64,000 nt of DNA from Paraspadella gotoi (GCA_051294375.1 CM119264.1:16093245-16157244); one strand, 5' to 3'. Shown: positions 36,484-48,800, numbered from the stretch's first letter. Notes: a model not told the origin generated them from the sequence alone. A program made the numbers and translations.

Positions 36484-37140
36484 TTAGGGAGGTTTCGAAA
36501 TGAAATTTGAAATAAAAACTTTTTTTACCCTTACCAGTTTTTTTTATTTTTGCGTAACGAGTTTTCTATATGTCGCTCATAAAAACCGAGCCTTTTTTAA
36601 AAAATTTCATAGCAGAATCATGTATTTAATTTTCTTTATAGTAATATCCTTATAAAATTATGAAATTTCAAAATAATATATTTTTCATTTTGAGAAGTTT
36701 TGGATTCGCCGCAAAAAACTAAAAAAATTTTGTAAAATATGTTCTATGATATTTTTTATGTTAAAGCAGCGAAAAATAAGTAAAACGTAAAGAAAAAGTG
36801 GAGAATTTTGACCTTTTTTTCGTTTTTGACGCTAAAGACATAAGAATTTTTGATAAATTATTTTATATTTTTGGTCTAACCTTTATGAAAAATCAGAATC
36901 TGTAATAAAAATTTCTAAAAAATTCATTTGAAAATTTACTATTTTATAAGGATATTACTATAAATATATTATATTTTATGATACTGTTCCCCAAACAATC
37001 TGAGCAAAATATTTTTTGTACTCGATAATCATGTTATCTCACATCTAAATATCATTGTTTGTTAACTAAAACAAAATTTTTGTTACCTAGACTCTAGAGC
37101 TAAAGCAAGAGCTCCATCCACTCTTATAAACAACATTATA
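36484..37140. other. AT-rich repeat DNA
   Basis: No gene seen. It contains TCTATATGTCGCTCATAAAA, also present at 61750, so it is part of a dispersed repeat. The ATTTTATAAGGATA(A/T)TACTATAAATAT words recur in the hAT MITEs. Confidence 0.4.
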
Positions 37141-37151
37141 CATTAGAACAT

Positions 37152-38898
37152 CTAATTATAAAAAAAAATTTCATACGTAACTTTCGCTAACGCTCTAGAC
37201 TTGACTAGACCTGATGTGGCAAGATGTCGATCATCATCGCTATTCACAATTAACTTTGGCACCCACGTCACGGGCGTCAGTTGCATTGGCCAGCGTACGT
37301 CGCTGTATCGGTGACCGTTGACGTCATCGTCGTCGTCGTCGGCGGCTGCGGCGAGAAGCGAGGTCCTGGTTGTGCATTGAGCAAAGATGAAATCACGACT
37401 CACTTTTGCTTTTCTCAAATTCGTCACTTGTCAAAAGAAATTACTTTTTTCTTCTCTCCTGCCAAAGTTGCATCATCCACGATTTGAGCAGCCAGCCATT
37501 TCTCTCCCTTCTCGTTTCTCCTTTCATTTCTTCTCTTGCTCCTTCCTCTTCGGCGTCTTTTCCCTCCCGTTCCTCCTCCTCCTTTCTACCCTCTCCCTTA
37601 TTCCCCTCTCTTCTCATTTTCCCCGCGTTCACCAAAACTTTCCTCCCGTCATTCTTCTCCGTTGCCCATTTGTTCGTCGATTCGGAACGGAGGCTCCAGG
37701 CGATGTTTTCGCCGTCGGCCGTCAGCGGAACGTCGTTCGCTTCTGGCAGGAAAACAAATGAGCGAACTGAGAACAATAGTGAGATCGAATTGCCGGGAAT
37801 AATATTTGAATTCGATTAGAATATCTTGAAAGAATAATTTTAACATCTCATGAATTCTCAATAGGTCGTGTTTATCTCTCTCTCTCTCTCTCCCTCTCTC
37901 TCACTTCCGGTGTTGGGTTTTTCTAGGCACCATCTTGAAACCTCTTCCTTTCTTTCGCCATTTTCGCTCGTTATGTTAGTCAGATCATCAAAAGATGCTG
38001 TTGACATGGAAGGCGTTAGACCGGAAGTTGCAAGGGCGACGTCAAAGCCGCGACGTTGCAGCATGGCACCAATGGCCGCATCTTCGACGACCAGGTGCGG
38101 AACCTTATAATGACGGTGGCGCCGCCGTGGGTGTTTCTCGTCGTTAATATGCTTCCCCCATCCTAACATATACCTAATACATTATGAGCACATCAGGAAT
38201 AAAAGAGATAAAAATAACATTATTAGTGTAAAGTAAAGATTATAGAAATACAAGGCATTGGAATTTCATTACTTTATATTAAAATTTACAATGAAAAACT
38301 AACGAACTTTAGGCATGACTATTCCCACGCAATTCCAAGCGAACGACATTCGTCAATAAAAACTAAGAAATATCGTCACCTGGTGCCGACTTCGCCGTAA
38401 TTTTGCATTCGAGGAGCAGAATATGAAATTGAGGCGTCGCAGTTATCATCTTTTTTGTCGTTGTCATCGGTGACGTCATCCTCGCTGTAAGAATCGTCGT
38501 CGTCGTCGCCGGAAGATAATGTCGCGCTCAGCAAGCGACGGTAACTCCTGCAGCAATTTAACAATTTCCAAAAAATTCTGATTTTAGACATTTAAGAAAA
38601 AAAAATGTATTCAAGACATAAATAATAGAATTTCTTACTCGAAAGCTCGAATTCTTCTTTCCTTTCTCTTAACTTTCATGTTTTCTTCCCTATGGCTGAT
38701 GACGCCGCCAACGTTGACTCCGTCATTCTCCGATTTCCGCTCATTTTTTTCCTTCCGATCACTCCAGAGGCGCCACCGCTGTGGTTAGAGGGCAAACAAA
38801 AGAGCATCTATCAACAATTGCGACTCGCAGACTCGAAGACTTCGAGAATAACATCATCCCCATTAATCATCGGGAGCCGCGAAAGTCGAGGTTTCATT
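37152..38898 (-). CDS. charged multi-exon protein of unknown function, 5' incomplete
   Basis: Six exons with agreeing phases: 38898-38841, 38778-38639, 38547-38380, 38173-37905, 37742-37445 and 37365-37152 (TAG), about 380 aa. The parts in order: MKPRLSRLPMINGDDVILER; RWRLWSDRKEKNERK; RKERRIRAFEESYRRLLSAT followed by an acidic run; YMLGWGKHINDEKHPRRRHR; VPHLVVEDAAIGAMLQRRGF; DVALATSGLTPSMSTASFDD; NDVPLTADGENIAWSLRSES; a 60-residue Glu/Lys/Arg block; a second poly-Asp run; and HRYSDVRWPMQLTPVTWVPK near the end. I recognise no domain. The first exon needs a phase-2 partner, which may be among ORFs at 39.4-39.65 kb. The long Glu/Arg block comes from purine-rich DNA and is the least certain part. 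Confidence 0.6.
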
Positions 38899-39384
38899 CT
38901 GAGGAGGGAAAAGGAAAAATAAGATGGAGATCGGGTGAGGTGGCGAGAATCAAGAGACATGAAGGCCAAAGGAAAAGAAGCAGGTGGCGGAAATGCAGCT
39001 TTGTTTGTTGATCATGACGCCGATGATTCGTTTCAATTAGGCGGTGAATGACAGGAAGAAATTCAATGAGATTTCCCACGCGAAAAGAGAAAGAAGGCGA
39101 GAGTTTGATTTAATTCCTCGCAACATTATTAGATATTTTCCTTGGGGTGTCGGCAGACTATTTTAAGAGGCACATTTAACCTATTTCAAAACAGAAAAGG
39201 CAAAATAAATATTTTTTAAAAATATTCTAAGTAATACGAATTTAATTTTTTACGTTTTCTATTAGTAATATTTTATTTTCATTTAACTAACATGAGAACT
39301 AGCAATTTGCTTCCCTATTTCTTATTTATATGCAAAGATTAACGGAAAATAATGATATAATTATAAAAAAAACCAATCATTCCT

Positions 39385-39630
39385 TTAAATTCGGATCCCT
39401 TTTGTATTTGTGTTATCGCTTGGACAGACCCGAATCCTTCGGCTTTCTTCAAGGCAAATGTCGCAGGTCCGACCGTAGGCCTGATCGCCAGAATAGCATG
39501 GACGACCTGATCGAGATCGAAGTTGCAGCAAAGAATTCTTCCCGCAAGAGGAGCAAGACTCGATCGGCAGGTGGAAGGAGGTATCGAGTTGATCCTCGCA
39601 CATATTATCCGCTTATAGAGGAGAGGATTT
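39385..39630 (-). CDS. possible Cys-rich exon
   Basis: One minus frame reads LDTSFHLPIESCSSCGKNSL and then GRPCYSGDQAYGRTCDICLE, with a CxxC...C...CxxC spacing that could bind zinc. A second frame over the same DNA (ILCCNFDLDQVVHAILAIRP) and a plus-strand frame are also open, so I cannot decide which is real. It could be an upstream exon of the 37.15-38.9 kb gene. Confidence 0.25.
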
Positions 39631-40259
39631 AAGAGAAGGTTAGGAAATGGCAGTTTTTCAACTATCTCCAAATTAACCTGTAAGTTGTTGTCGTACTTTG
39701 CAAAGAATCTCAAATTCAACCTTTTTTTCAATCTCTGTCTTCCAAGTAGAGGGGCTTTTTATTTCCTTTTGTATAAACTAAAAAAAATATATATTGAGAA
39801 TGAGTTTGAGAGAGAGAGAAAAAAAAAAGAGCTGTAATTGCAGAAACTTCTCACGTTTGTCTTTTCTCTCTTCAAACATTCAACTTCTTCGTTAAAATTC
39901 TTCGTTTCACGTTGCATTGTGGCGTTCGATAATTTTTCCTTGATTTACCATAAAGTTCAGTTAAAACTACAGATAGTTCTCCTTGAAAATAACATTTTTT
40001 TGAAAAAAAAATTTGTCGATTTAATTTATCAAATTTTGATTTGTTTGATGTTGAAAAGTTTGTTTCATACCGCAAGTCGAAGACTTCTGGTTCTGCTGTG
40101 GCAACTAAAATTTTCCATTATTGATCGTAGATCAAGTATTCAGCTTATCAAAAGGGATTGCTTAGAGAGATTTATCTCCGAAAACTAATCTAGTCGTACT
40201 AGTAGTTAAGGACTGAGAAGTCACGCTCGAATTCCAATAGGTCTGGCCCGTTCGCAACG

Positions 40260-40556
40260 ATTCTCCCATTGGCTGGATTTAAAATCACAGTTCTCCGACG
40301 AACATCTCACGTTATCCTAAATTAAAAAGGTTGTCAACGGTTGCCAAGAGATATCGAGTACTTAGCAAAGTAACCATCCACGATTTTTTCGTCGGGTTTT
40401 TTTTTCAGAGCTAAAAGACGTTTGGTCGATCGGGCAGTCATCATTTTACTTTTTAATTGTAGTTAATTTTATGGACGTTCCTCCCTTCTGTATGAAGAGA
40501 TAAAATTATGAAAAGCTGAGAAGAGAAGATGAAGTAAGTGTCATTTTTTCGTCCAG
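40260..40556 (+). promoter_or_regulatory. putative promoter/5' region of the CCDC81-like gene
   Basis: CCCATTGGCTGG (CCAAT box, 40266) lies upstream of an untranslated segment ending in GAAGTAAGTG, a donor, and a TTTTTTCGTCCAG acceptor directly before the ATG at 40557. The gene therefore probably has a non-coding first exon ending near 40532. Confidence 0.4.
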
Positions 40557-43500
40557 ATGTCTATAGATAATCGTAGGGTGAGATCGGCGGCACGAGTTAA
40601 ACATCTTGGCCTCATTCACGAAAGTCTCCAAGATGAAGACATGGAGAATATGTGGAGCATGGTTTGCGAACGTATTGTCATCACACTCAGGGTGAGTCCA
40701 TCGGTCTTGCCAAGGTCACCTCGCTACAAATATTACTATTTGAGGAATCTCGCTGAATCACTATCAATATCCCTTTCAGATTGGCAGAGGTATTAGCATC
40801 CCATACTTCGGGACCTTCACTCTTTCTAATTCCACCGCTCTCACGCTTCCACTCTTCATTCCCAACCTCGCTTTCCTCTCCCGCCTCTCTCTACGCTCCA
40901 CCCCAACATCCGCCACTCATCACTCCTCACGAGCGCCCGTCCGAGCGCTTAACTATGCGACGTTGGCACACGGGACGAGATACTCGAGAGAGATGTTCCG
41001 CCTCAGCGTTGAACGCTCCGTCGAAGCTGTCAATCGAGTCGTCGAAATGAAAGGTGAGGTCTTTCAGGTAATGGATTAAAGGGGGGACGGCGGTTGGATG
41101 ATCAACGGATGTCCACAATAGGCTACTTACCATGATGTAAAAAAAATTGTCACAGTTACTATTTATATAAAATTTAAATATCGAAAAACTTTAGCCTCTT
41201 GTAATTTATATGACCTGTGTCTCATTTATGTATGACAAAAAATACAAGAGTTTCATGTAAAAGAAAAAGAGTTGTCCAAAAAAATGCTTTTATGGCAACG
41301 GGGAAACATGTGTGATGCCAGGCGCTCAGGGCTTTGGACCTGCAGTGACCACACCATGTTACTAGCGTGTTTATGCCGTGAAGGGATTAAACCCAGAACT
41401 CACGGTTGGTGAATGAGTACTTAGCTGTCCAAACTAATGGGACGAGCTGAGTTTCACTAAGCTATACGGCAGGCGAATTTAGGATCCGCTACACTTTCTT
41501 CTTTTTTATCTTTTCCATATGTTCACTTTTAATTTATACTAATCTCCGGTTTTTTTATTACTTCTTGAGTTAAACCATTACTATTAAAAATCCCTGTCTT
41601 TCTCAGTCTCATGTCAAATGGTTATTGCATCATCTCTATTATGATAGATTCTGGGATGAATCTTAATTCATATATAAAACTGGTATTAAAAATACATTGA
41701 TGTTATAAATGCTCCAGAATATTCTTTTTATATTGTAAAGTATCAATAAAATTTATAAGGCTCCGGGTAACATTTCTGTGAACAAAGTTATCATTTTTAT
41801 TTACGTTTGGTTGTATTTTTAAAATCAAGTATCAAACAAGTCTAAAAAAAAAATCGAAGATTTTGTTAAAGTGAAAAACAATGCATCATAACATTATGCA
41901 GCCTAAACTCAAGCCTAGTTTATTTTATAGGGGATCAATATTTTTCACTGCTGACCAAGAACCATTTTTTCCCCCAAATCTGCTAAAATAGATCATATCA
42001 GAAATATAATATTAGCTAATTAGCTAATAGCAATAATGTGAGTAATCCTATGAAAACAGTTGGAGACAATCTTTTTTGGAAGTATTTATATGCATTAAAT
42101 AATTTTATGCTGTTAAAAAATAATCTTTTTATTCAATCCTTGGGAAGTTATATTATATTTTAAAACATATTTATTAGCCAAAAAATATACAGAAGGCTTC
42201 ATATTATAAAGTTAGAGTTAAAATGATAATATAAATGGAACAATAGAGGCTAATTTTTAAGTAGCATCAGGTGCATTGACGTTTTAAACATTTAAAAAAA
42301 TGTTTTATAACTAAAATTGATAAATTTCTAATAATTAAGCATGATTTGAAGATGCATGGCTCATCATTTTACTTCCAATTTTCCCAAAATATTCCAGTGG
42401 TAGATCTTTCTTTTTTGTTGTTTGTGTGTTTAAGGAGTGTAACGAAAATTCGTTTATGAACAACAACTGTTAAATAAATTGTTGTTCATAAACGAATTTT
42501 CGTTACACTCCAAAATATTCCAAAACTGACTTGAACTACTGATGTTCATGAAGCTGAAAATTAAGGTAAACTAATATTTTTATTGTAATAAATACGTTTT
42601 TATGGAAGAATAAACATCTTTGCAACTGTACAAAACAAAAATGATGAAAAAATTTTGAAACAATTTTTGACCATTTTTTGCCCCTATGGGTAACCCCTCC
42701 GCTCAGGAGTCAAATATTAAAATTCGCCTGTATTCACATAGGGATCGTTCATTCCAAATTTAAATAAATTTGGTCAAGTAGTTTTCTCGGAACGTGTTCT
42801 GGACACAAAAAAGGGGGACCGCATTTTATAAAATCGTTGACGCTTAGTCAAATAACGAGGGTAAATAATAATTGGCAAAGTATTTGGTTGATAATAGATT
42901 TATTAATGACGGACAATGATTAGGGTGATGACTTAGGTAACGATGACACGATGACAAAGGTGATGACAATATTAAACAGTTCAATAATTATTTTAAGAAG
43001 CGTTCTTTCTTGAGTTTGGATGTTGAGGTGAATGCCTAGAGTTCTCTTAGCAATTTTGACCATCAATCCCTCCGTCGGTTCCTCTGTCGGTCATTGGTCA
43101 ATCTCAGGTTGAAGTAAGGTCTGTGATTCGTCAGCATTCTGATGATTCGTGAAGGAGACGAGCAATCACATCACTAGGGCAACCAAGTCCGTTTATAGGC
43201 CCATTCCGTTGATGATATAAGGGCTGACAATGAAATTAGACGACTTTTCCAAACCGCAACAATTTTTTTCCCCATCCCCCTTCAAAAAGGTCGTCTTCGG
43301 CTCGACTTCAAATCGCTCGGTGTCCTTAAGGTCGAATCCTCCAGAGTCGAGTTTATCTTCGCGAAGAATTTGGTGCGCGAATTGAGAGGAGTGGATGGCA
43401 TCACTCAGCAGAGGGCGTTTGGCGGGAAGGAGACGGCAGAAGTAAAAGGGCAGGACTCTATTAAAGCCGACGAGTGGGAAGGAGAGTCGATTTCGAACGC

Positions 43501-45682
43501 GTCAATAACTGTAGAGTCGAGAGAAAAAATAATTACGACTAAACTCGCAGAAGCCGATTTGATCACCAAAAATGATTTTTCCATCGCTTCAAAGTCCGAT
43601 TGTAAACCTCTTCCCATGGACGATCGTTTGGACCTCTTGATAAAGCGACCATCTTCGGGGAATCGGCCTTTTACAGCCAATGGCAAGCCTTCAGTAAAAC
43701 GTCAGTCTTCGACAAATAGTCAGTCCGTCAAATCGTGCTCATTGATCAGACGAAGCTACTCAATCCAGAGTCTTAAGTCATTCGCCGGCATCGGACGCCC
43801 GGATGTCGAGTGTCTCACCAACCACCAGCGTTGGACTCAATCATTCACTCCGGAATCGCATAAGACAATGGGATTGTCATGGAACGGCCCACCGAGTTTC
43901 CGTCGTCCGGACATCCGACCTTCAAAGGCGATCCAGGGAAAAGATGAAGCGATTTTCTCAGCAAGAGACAATGAAATACATGTGGGAAATGACGATCGCT
44001 TTTATGCCTCAGCTCCGGCTGGTCATCTCAACACCTCCGATTACTTGGTATCTGTCGATAGCAACTCTTTCGAGGCGGGAGAGGCTATACCCAGAAGCCG
44101 TACCCCGTCCTGCAACCATCGTTTGGCTTGGGGGCAAGAGTTTTGCTACATGTGTTTCCAACGTAACGCGAGAAACGTCTTTGTCTCCAACGATGAAATG
44201 CGTCGGCGTGAGGAGCGCGAAGAAAATTTGGTTTTGCAGCAGTTGCAGAACGAGATGGACCGACGTGCAGCCGAAGCTGAACGACAAAAAGACGCTGACC
44301 AACGCCAAAGGGCGCGTTGCGTGGCAGCGTTTAACCTACGTATTGCGGAGAGACGCGACGCCAACGAGAAATTTGAAAAGGAGGAGGCTTTTTTCAGGGA
44401 TGCCGAGGGTGAAAAAAACTTTTTTAATCTTTTTTATATTTATCATGCAATCTCCGAAGCAATCATCAACCATAACTCAATCATCAATCTTGCAACGACC
44501 TAACCCTTCTAAACGTAACCAAACTCTTGCAGCCTTTGTCCTCTGCGATCGCCCACCCACGACTGAACTTCGCGACGCGAAGGCCGAGGAGCAACCCCGC
44601 CTTGCGGTTCAAACGCGATTGAAGGAGCAAGAAAAGGAGAAGAGAGAAGAGCGGGACAGAAGGACGAAACTGGAGCAAGAGTTGGCGGAGGAAAGGGCCG
44701 AAGGGTGGAGGAGAAAAAGGAGAGAGGAAGAAGATTATCGGACGCAACTAGCGGCGCAAATCGAAAGCAGGTGAAATTATATATTATGGCAACAGCCGGG
44801 CTGCCTGTGATGCCCATTGGGATGGGGCATCTCACTATTGGCTTTGGGGGCTTCCGAACCTCAGCGACGCATCCAGTCACTGGCGCGGCTACCCTAGGAC
44901 GGTCTCGCTTTGCCAACGCAGAGGGAAGTCGTTAGGACTGTGGATGGAACGCAACGCGTGGGATAGTGCATTCCCCCTCTGTGCCAATGGGGTTGGCTGA
45001 ACGATGGTAGATGTGAGGCGGTGTGAATATACCACCACAGGCACAGTTCAAAGATTAGATGAAAGTGGCGTTCAAGATTGTTTTTCCATTCTCCGTCGAC
45101 GTTTTTCAGACCTTCACCGCCGTTCCACTCTGTAAACGCCATAGACACGTATTTTCGGCACGAGGACGCCGACGCCGTCTTGGCTGAGACGCGCCGTCGA
45201 AAAGAGGCATTGACTGCGGATCAAAGGCGGTCTGCTGAAGAGGCGAAGGCGGCAGCGAAATTGCGCTTACTTGACGAAGCGGCCAAAGACGCAGAATGTT
45301 TGACTAGAATCAAGGAAGAGTTAAAGAGAGACAGAAACGCGAGGCGTAGAAAGGAAGTCGGTGAGCGCATTGCATTAGCCAAATATAATATCGATGAATT
45401 CATATCAAGTTATCATTTATTACTAGTAAATCTAACAATCTATTTTCCGATGTAGCAAACCGGGCGGCCTTAGAATCTACGTGGCGTCAACAGGCAGCCG
45501 AAAAAACGAATCGAGACGCCGAGAAACGTAGTCACGAGTCCGCGGCAGACGGCGGACTAGTCCACGAACAGTGCGACGTCTATCGAAGATGTCATCGATG
45601 TCAGCGACAACTCGCCAACGCCGGAGAATCAAATGTTTGGCGCGAATCCTACTTCGTTGCGGGAACCAGATTTTTTGTGTAG
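40557..45682 (+). CDS. CCDC81-like protein with HU-type domain
   Basis: Six exons in phase: 40557-40691, 40780-41053, 43290-44408, 44533-44770, 45110-45360 and 45456-45682 (TAG), about 750 aa. HU-like domain: LQDEDMENMWSMVCERIVIT, then GRGISIPYFGTFTLSNST, SREMFRLSVERSVEAVNRVV and RLRLDFKSLGVLKVESSRVE; the FGTF motif and the second LGVL strand are typical of CCDC81. Middle: Ser/Arg-rich, then GQEFCYMCFQRNARNVFVSN, matching the CCDC81 Cys motif, followed by long Glu/Arg coiled coils across exons 3-5. The last exon has CDVYRRCHRCQRQLANAGES and RESYFVAGTRFFV, the conserved end. Vertebrate CCDC81 is a centrosome/centriolar-satellite and cilium-linked protein; the same role is inferred. The 2.2-kb intron 2 carries transposons and intron 4 a SINE-like copy. 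Confidence 0.85.
41388..41472 (-). repeat. tRNA-like (SINE-head) sequence
   Basis: The minus strand has TAGCTTAGTGAAAC (A-box-like) and, about 60 bases on, GGGTTTAATCCC (B-box-like). The ends GCCGT and ACGGC could pair. The stems are poor, so I read it as a SINE relic in the CCDC81-like intron. Confidence 0.3.
42190..42832. mobile_element. TA-flanked TIR transposon, decayed copy
   Basis: It starts CAGAAGGCTTCATATTATAA after a TA and shares GTAGCATCAGGTGCATTGAC, AACTAAAATTGATAAATTT and GATCGTTCATTCCAAATTT with the fuller copy at 59851-61183. The right end stops near CATTTTATAAAATCG without the terminal CTTCTG. It carries an inserted palindrome at 42434-42511. Confidence 0.65.
42434..42511. 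mobile_element. 78-bp perfect palindromic insert
   Basis: GGAGTGTAACGAAAATTCGT and the following bases form a 33-base arm matched perfectly in inverse (…TTCGTTACACTCC), with an 11-base loop. The flanks CCAAAATATTCCA on the left (42390s) and right (42511 on) are similar. The perfect arms point to recent insertion or active gene conversion. Confidence 0.75.
44785..45040 (+). repeat. SINE-like element (TATGGCAACAGCCGGG), copy 1
   Basis: A 256-base GC-rich element with a palindromic ATGCCCATTGGGATGGGGCAT, a GCCAACGCAGAGGGAAGTCG block and a GGCGGTGTGAATATACC...CACAG end. Two more copies are at 59881-60129 and 60337-60588. It sits in intron 4 of the CCDC81-like gene. The short ORFs across it are artefacts. 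Confidence 0.75.
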
Positions 45683-45884
45683 AAAAAAAAAACTAACCCT
45701 CAAACGCTGTTGAGATCTTCTAATCAAAGATAATATTTTCATTTATAACTTTCAATGTTTTTGGAAATGCAAATCTGACACGGCTAAAAATTATTTACTT
45801 CATAATACGTACTAATACTTATGCAGAGAACGCATTTTTTATTTGAAATACAGACGAAATAATCTTCCAGTCCAATCATAAATA

Positions 45885-47231
45885 TTATTGGAATCGAGCG
45901 CTGTGGAGTTCGTAGATCATCGTCCACACATCGTGGCAACTGCTAAGTTTTTGAAATCCTTGTTTTTCGTAAAGATTGATGGCGCTTGTGTTGTCTTGGT
46001 GAACGGCAAGACGAAGTCGTCCGACCTGAATTAGTCAAATTAAATAAATCATCAGTGATATTTTCTGTCCAACCACTGAAAAGTTGCCCAATACCCGCAC
46101 GACCTTTTTATTCCGGAAAGAGGCATCCTCGACGTGATTCATCAACTTGGTGCCAACTCCTCGACGACGATGTTCGGGCAGAACCCCCATAGCCACGACA
46201 ACTACCTCCAAAGGTCGGCGCCGATCGCTAGCATTAGAAAAAATCTTAAAGTATAGTGATCTCGCCAGACGTTACTATCAAAGTAAATTAATAAAAAAAT
46301 CCAGAAAAAAAAGAATGATGCAATAATGAATTGATATAATAATAATTGATTGATTGATGTAATAATAATTTTTTGATGTAATAAAAATTGATTAATTAAA
46401 GTAATAATAATTTATTGATTGAAGTAATAGCAATTGATTAATTGATTGATATAATAGCAATTAATTTATTAAAATATTTCAATTGATTGATTGATTGATG
46501 TATTAACAATTTATTGATTGATGTAATAGAAATTGATTGATTGATGTAATAGCAATTGATTGATTGATGTAACAACAATTGATTGATTGATATAATAGCA
46601 ATTGATTGATTGATATAATAGAAATTGATTGATTGATGTAATAACAATTGATTGATTGATATAATAGCAATTGATTGATTAATATAATAACAATTGATTG
46701 ATTTATATAATAACAATTGATTGATTTATATAATAACAATTGATTGATTTATATAATAACAATTGATTGATTTATATAATAACAATTGATTGATTTATAT
46801 AATAACAATTGATTGATTATGTAATTGCAATTGTTGAAATAATAACAATTGGTTGATGTAATAGCAATTGATTGATGTAATAGCAATTTATTAATGAAAT
46901 AGCAATTGATTGATGAAATAGCAATTGATTATTGTAATAATAATCAATCAATGTAATAATAACTGATTATTGATGCGATGACAACCAATTATTGATGCGA
47001 TGATAATCAAATATTGATACGATGATAACCAAATATTGATGCGATGATAACCAAATAATGGATGCAATGATAACCAAATAATGGATGCAATGATAATCAT
47101 TCATTGATGCGATGATAATCATTCATTGACGCGATGAATAATTCATTGACGCGATGAATCATTCATCGTAAATAAATAAAATGCGTATATGAGTGAGAGA
47201 GAAAAAAAAAGGGAAAAAAAGAAAGAGAAAG

Positions 47232-47316
<85 letters not shown>

Positions 47317-48531
47317 GAGAGAGAGAAAGACAGAGAGAAAAAGAGAGAGAAAGCGAGAGAGAGAGAGAAAAAGCGAGAAAGAGATAGAAAAAGAGAGAGA
47401 GAGAGAAAGAGAGAAAGAGAGAAAAAGAGAAAAGCTGGACAGCCGATGCAGAGCTGAACTCGTTTTTAAACGAAGGAAAAAAAGATGCAGAGTGAGCGAC
47501 ATATAATTAAAAGAGAGAGAGAGAGAGAGAGAGACAGAAGCTGGACAGCCACTGGACAGCCGCTGCAAAGGTAAACTCGTTTAAAAATATAAACTCGTTT
47601 ATATATATATAGATAAAAAAATGAGTCAGGAGTTTTATGTTATTTTTTTATTCATATTTTTGGATGCATCCTTTTCACTCTCCGCCTTTAATCCTTTGCT
47701 TGCACACTCCACACAGTCCACACAGCATCTTTTTCTTACCACAGAACGACATTCTCTTTCCCTCCTAGTTATCCTCAACCACATGGTGCGCATCACAACC
47801 ATCATCTCCTCCTTCCTACCCGTCATCATCTTGCACCCTGCAAGCCACGGCGCCGACGCAATCCGACCCAACAAACGCCAATCTCGAATACTCATCGGCG
47901 TTGGCGACGTCGTGGAAGAAACTTGGTCCGTAATCTTTTTGAAACAGGTCACGCAGCACACGGCGTAGCGTTTCGAATGAATCGTGATCTGTGGCGGCCA
48001 GTCGCACAGTGGGCGGGCGCAGGGACGACCTGGACGGTGTTGTTACTAGAGCAGTTGAGTCGTCGGGGCGTCGAGAAGGGGTGTGGGCACGGCAATCAGA
48101 GGCGGAGGAAGAAAATGATGAAGAGGAGGACAGGCCGCCGACGTCAAGGGGACAAAGTTTGGTAGAAGCAAGTCGACGATCTTGAGCAGATGGTTCGAAG
48201 TCGATACCTAAATTTAAGATTAATTGCAAAAGGATGACTCTTAAAACAACGCGTACTACACGTTGATCAATTTTGAAATTTTTCTAACAGAGAAAGAAAA
48301 ACGATTCAAAATAAGCTCACCTCGATTAGTTCTCCGCATATAACTCTGATATCGCGCTGCTTTCGCTTCCTTCAGCGCCACGTCATCATCATCCGGCGCC
48401 GAAGACGGCAACGGTGCCTTTTTAGCGGCACGCAATTTTTGAGCGAGGGAGGTGGAGACGCTAACTAGTGAGAACGAAGACGATGTCGAGGACGTCTCGT
48501 CAAAAGCAGAACGTGATTGACGGTGATCCAT
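45885..48531 (-). CDS. GNAT N-acetyltransferase, NAA50/60-like
   Basis: Four exons in phase: 48531-48321, 48207-47821, 46227-46095 and 46025-45885. The N-terminal ~150 residues are Ser/Asp/Arg-rich and probably disordered (MDHRQSRSAFDETSSTSSSF...). The GNAT fold follows: VRLAATDHDSFETLRRVLRD, YGPSFFHDVANADEYSRLAF, VGSDCVGAVACRVQDDDG, then VVVVAMGVLPEHRRRGVGTK, the acetyl-CoA motif (RRRGVGTKL), and LAVHQDNTSAINLYEKQGFQ. This order matches NAA50/NAA60, which acetylate protein N-termini. The His that NAA50 uses in catalysis aligns here with Ala (LAV for LHV), by eye only. The 1.6-kb second intron is filled by the satellite and (GA)n tract. The upstream Met could be further 5'. Confidence 0.8.
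46248..47170. repeat. satellite array, inverse orientation
   Basis: It starts AAAGTATAGTGATCTCGCCAGACG, runs through TTGATTGATTGATGTAATA and GATTTATATAATAACAATT units, passes to TGATGCGATGATAATCATTCA units, and ends ATTCATCGTAAATAAATAAAATGCG before a (GA)n tract. It lies in the acetyltransferase intron. Borders are the same as the copy at 58.84 kb. Confidence 0.85.
47237..47425. repeat. (GA)n tract with AAAG interruptions
   Basis: About 75 bases of clean GA repeat, then GAGAAA/GAAAAAGAGA variants. It directly follows the satellite end, as at 59710 where a shorter GAGAGAGAAAG follows the same border. The two are therefore parts of one composite element. Confidence 0.85.
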
Positions 48532-48700
48532 TCCAGTGAGAGTAAGTATAAAACTGATATCATAAGAGTTAAATAGATAAAAATGATCAATACAAGACGT
48601 GTGCACACTGCACACTGCACACTGTGCAGTCTAGACGTCTGAATCTGCTGTCAATTTTTTTGGCTTTTCCCTGATTATTAAAAAAAAATTTTTTTTAAAT

Positions 48701-48800
48701 TAAATAAGCCTGGTTCCAAGCCCAGGACCCGTTCCATGCCTGCTTGAGGGGGTTATAGAAGTTACGGATAGTCATCTTCTGCCCACTTAGCGCCTTATCC
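48701..48800 (+). repeat. SINE-like fragment
   Basis: GCCTGGTTCCAAGCCCAGGA, CCCGTTCC and TGCTTGAGGGGGTTA match the downstream half of the repeat at 16385-16450. Confidence 0.5.

Noticed and set aside
40329-40350. RFX X-box before the CCDC81-like gene
   Set aside because: Only a GTTGCC half site is present; the second half does not fit.
43803-44400. Alternative frame in exon 3 of the CCDC81-like gene
   Set aside because: The frame with the CYMCFQRNARN motif is the one joined by splice phase; the other becomes real only from 44533 on, after splicing.
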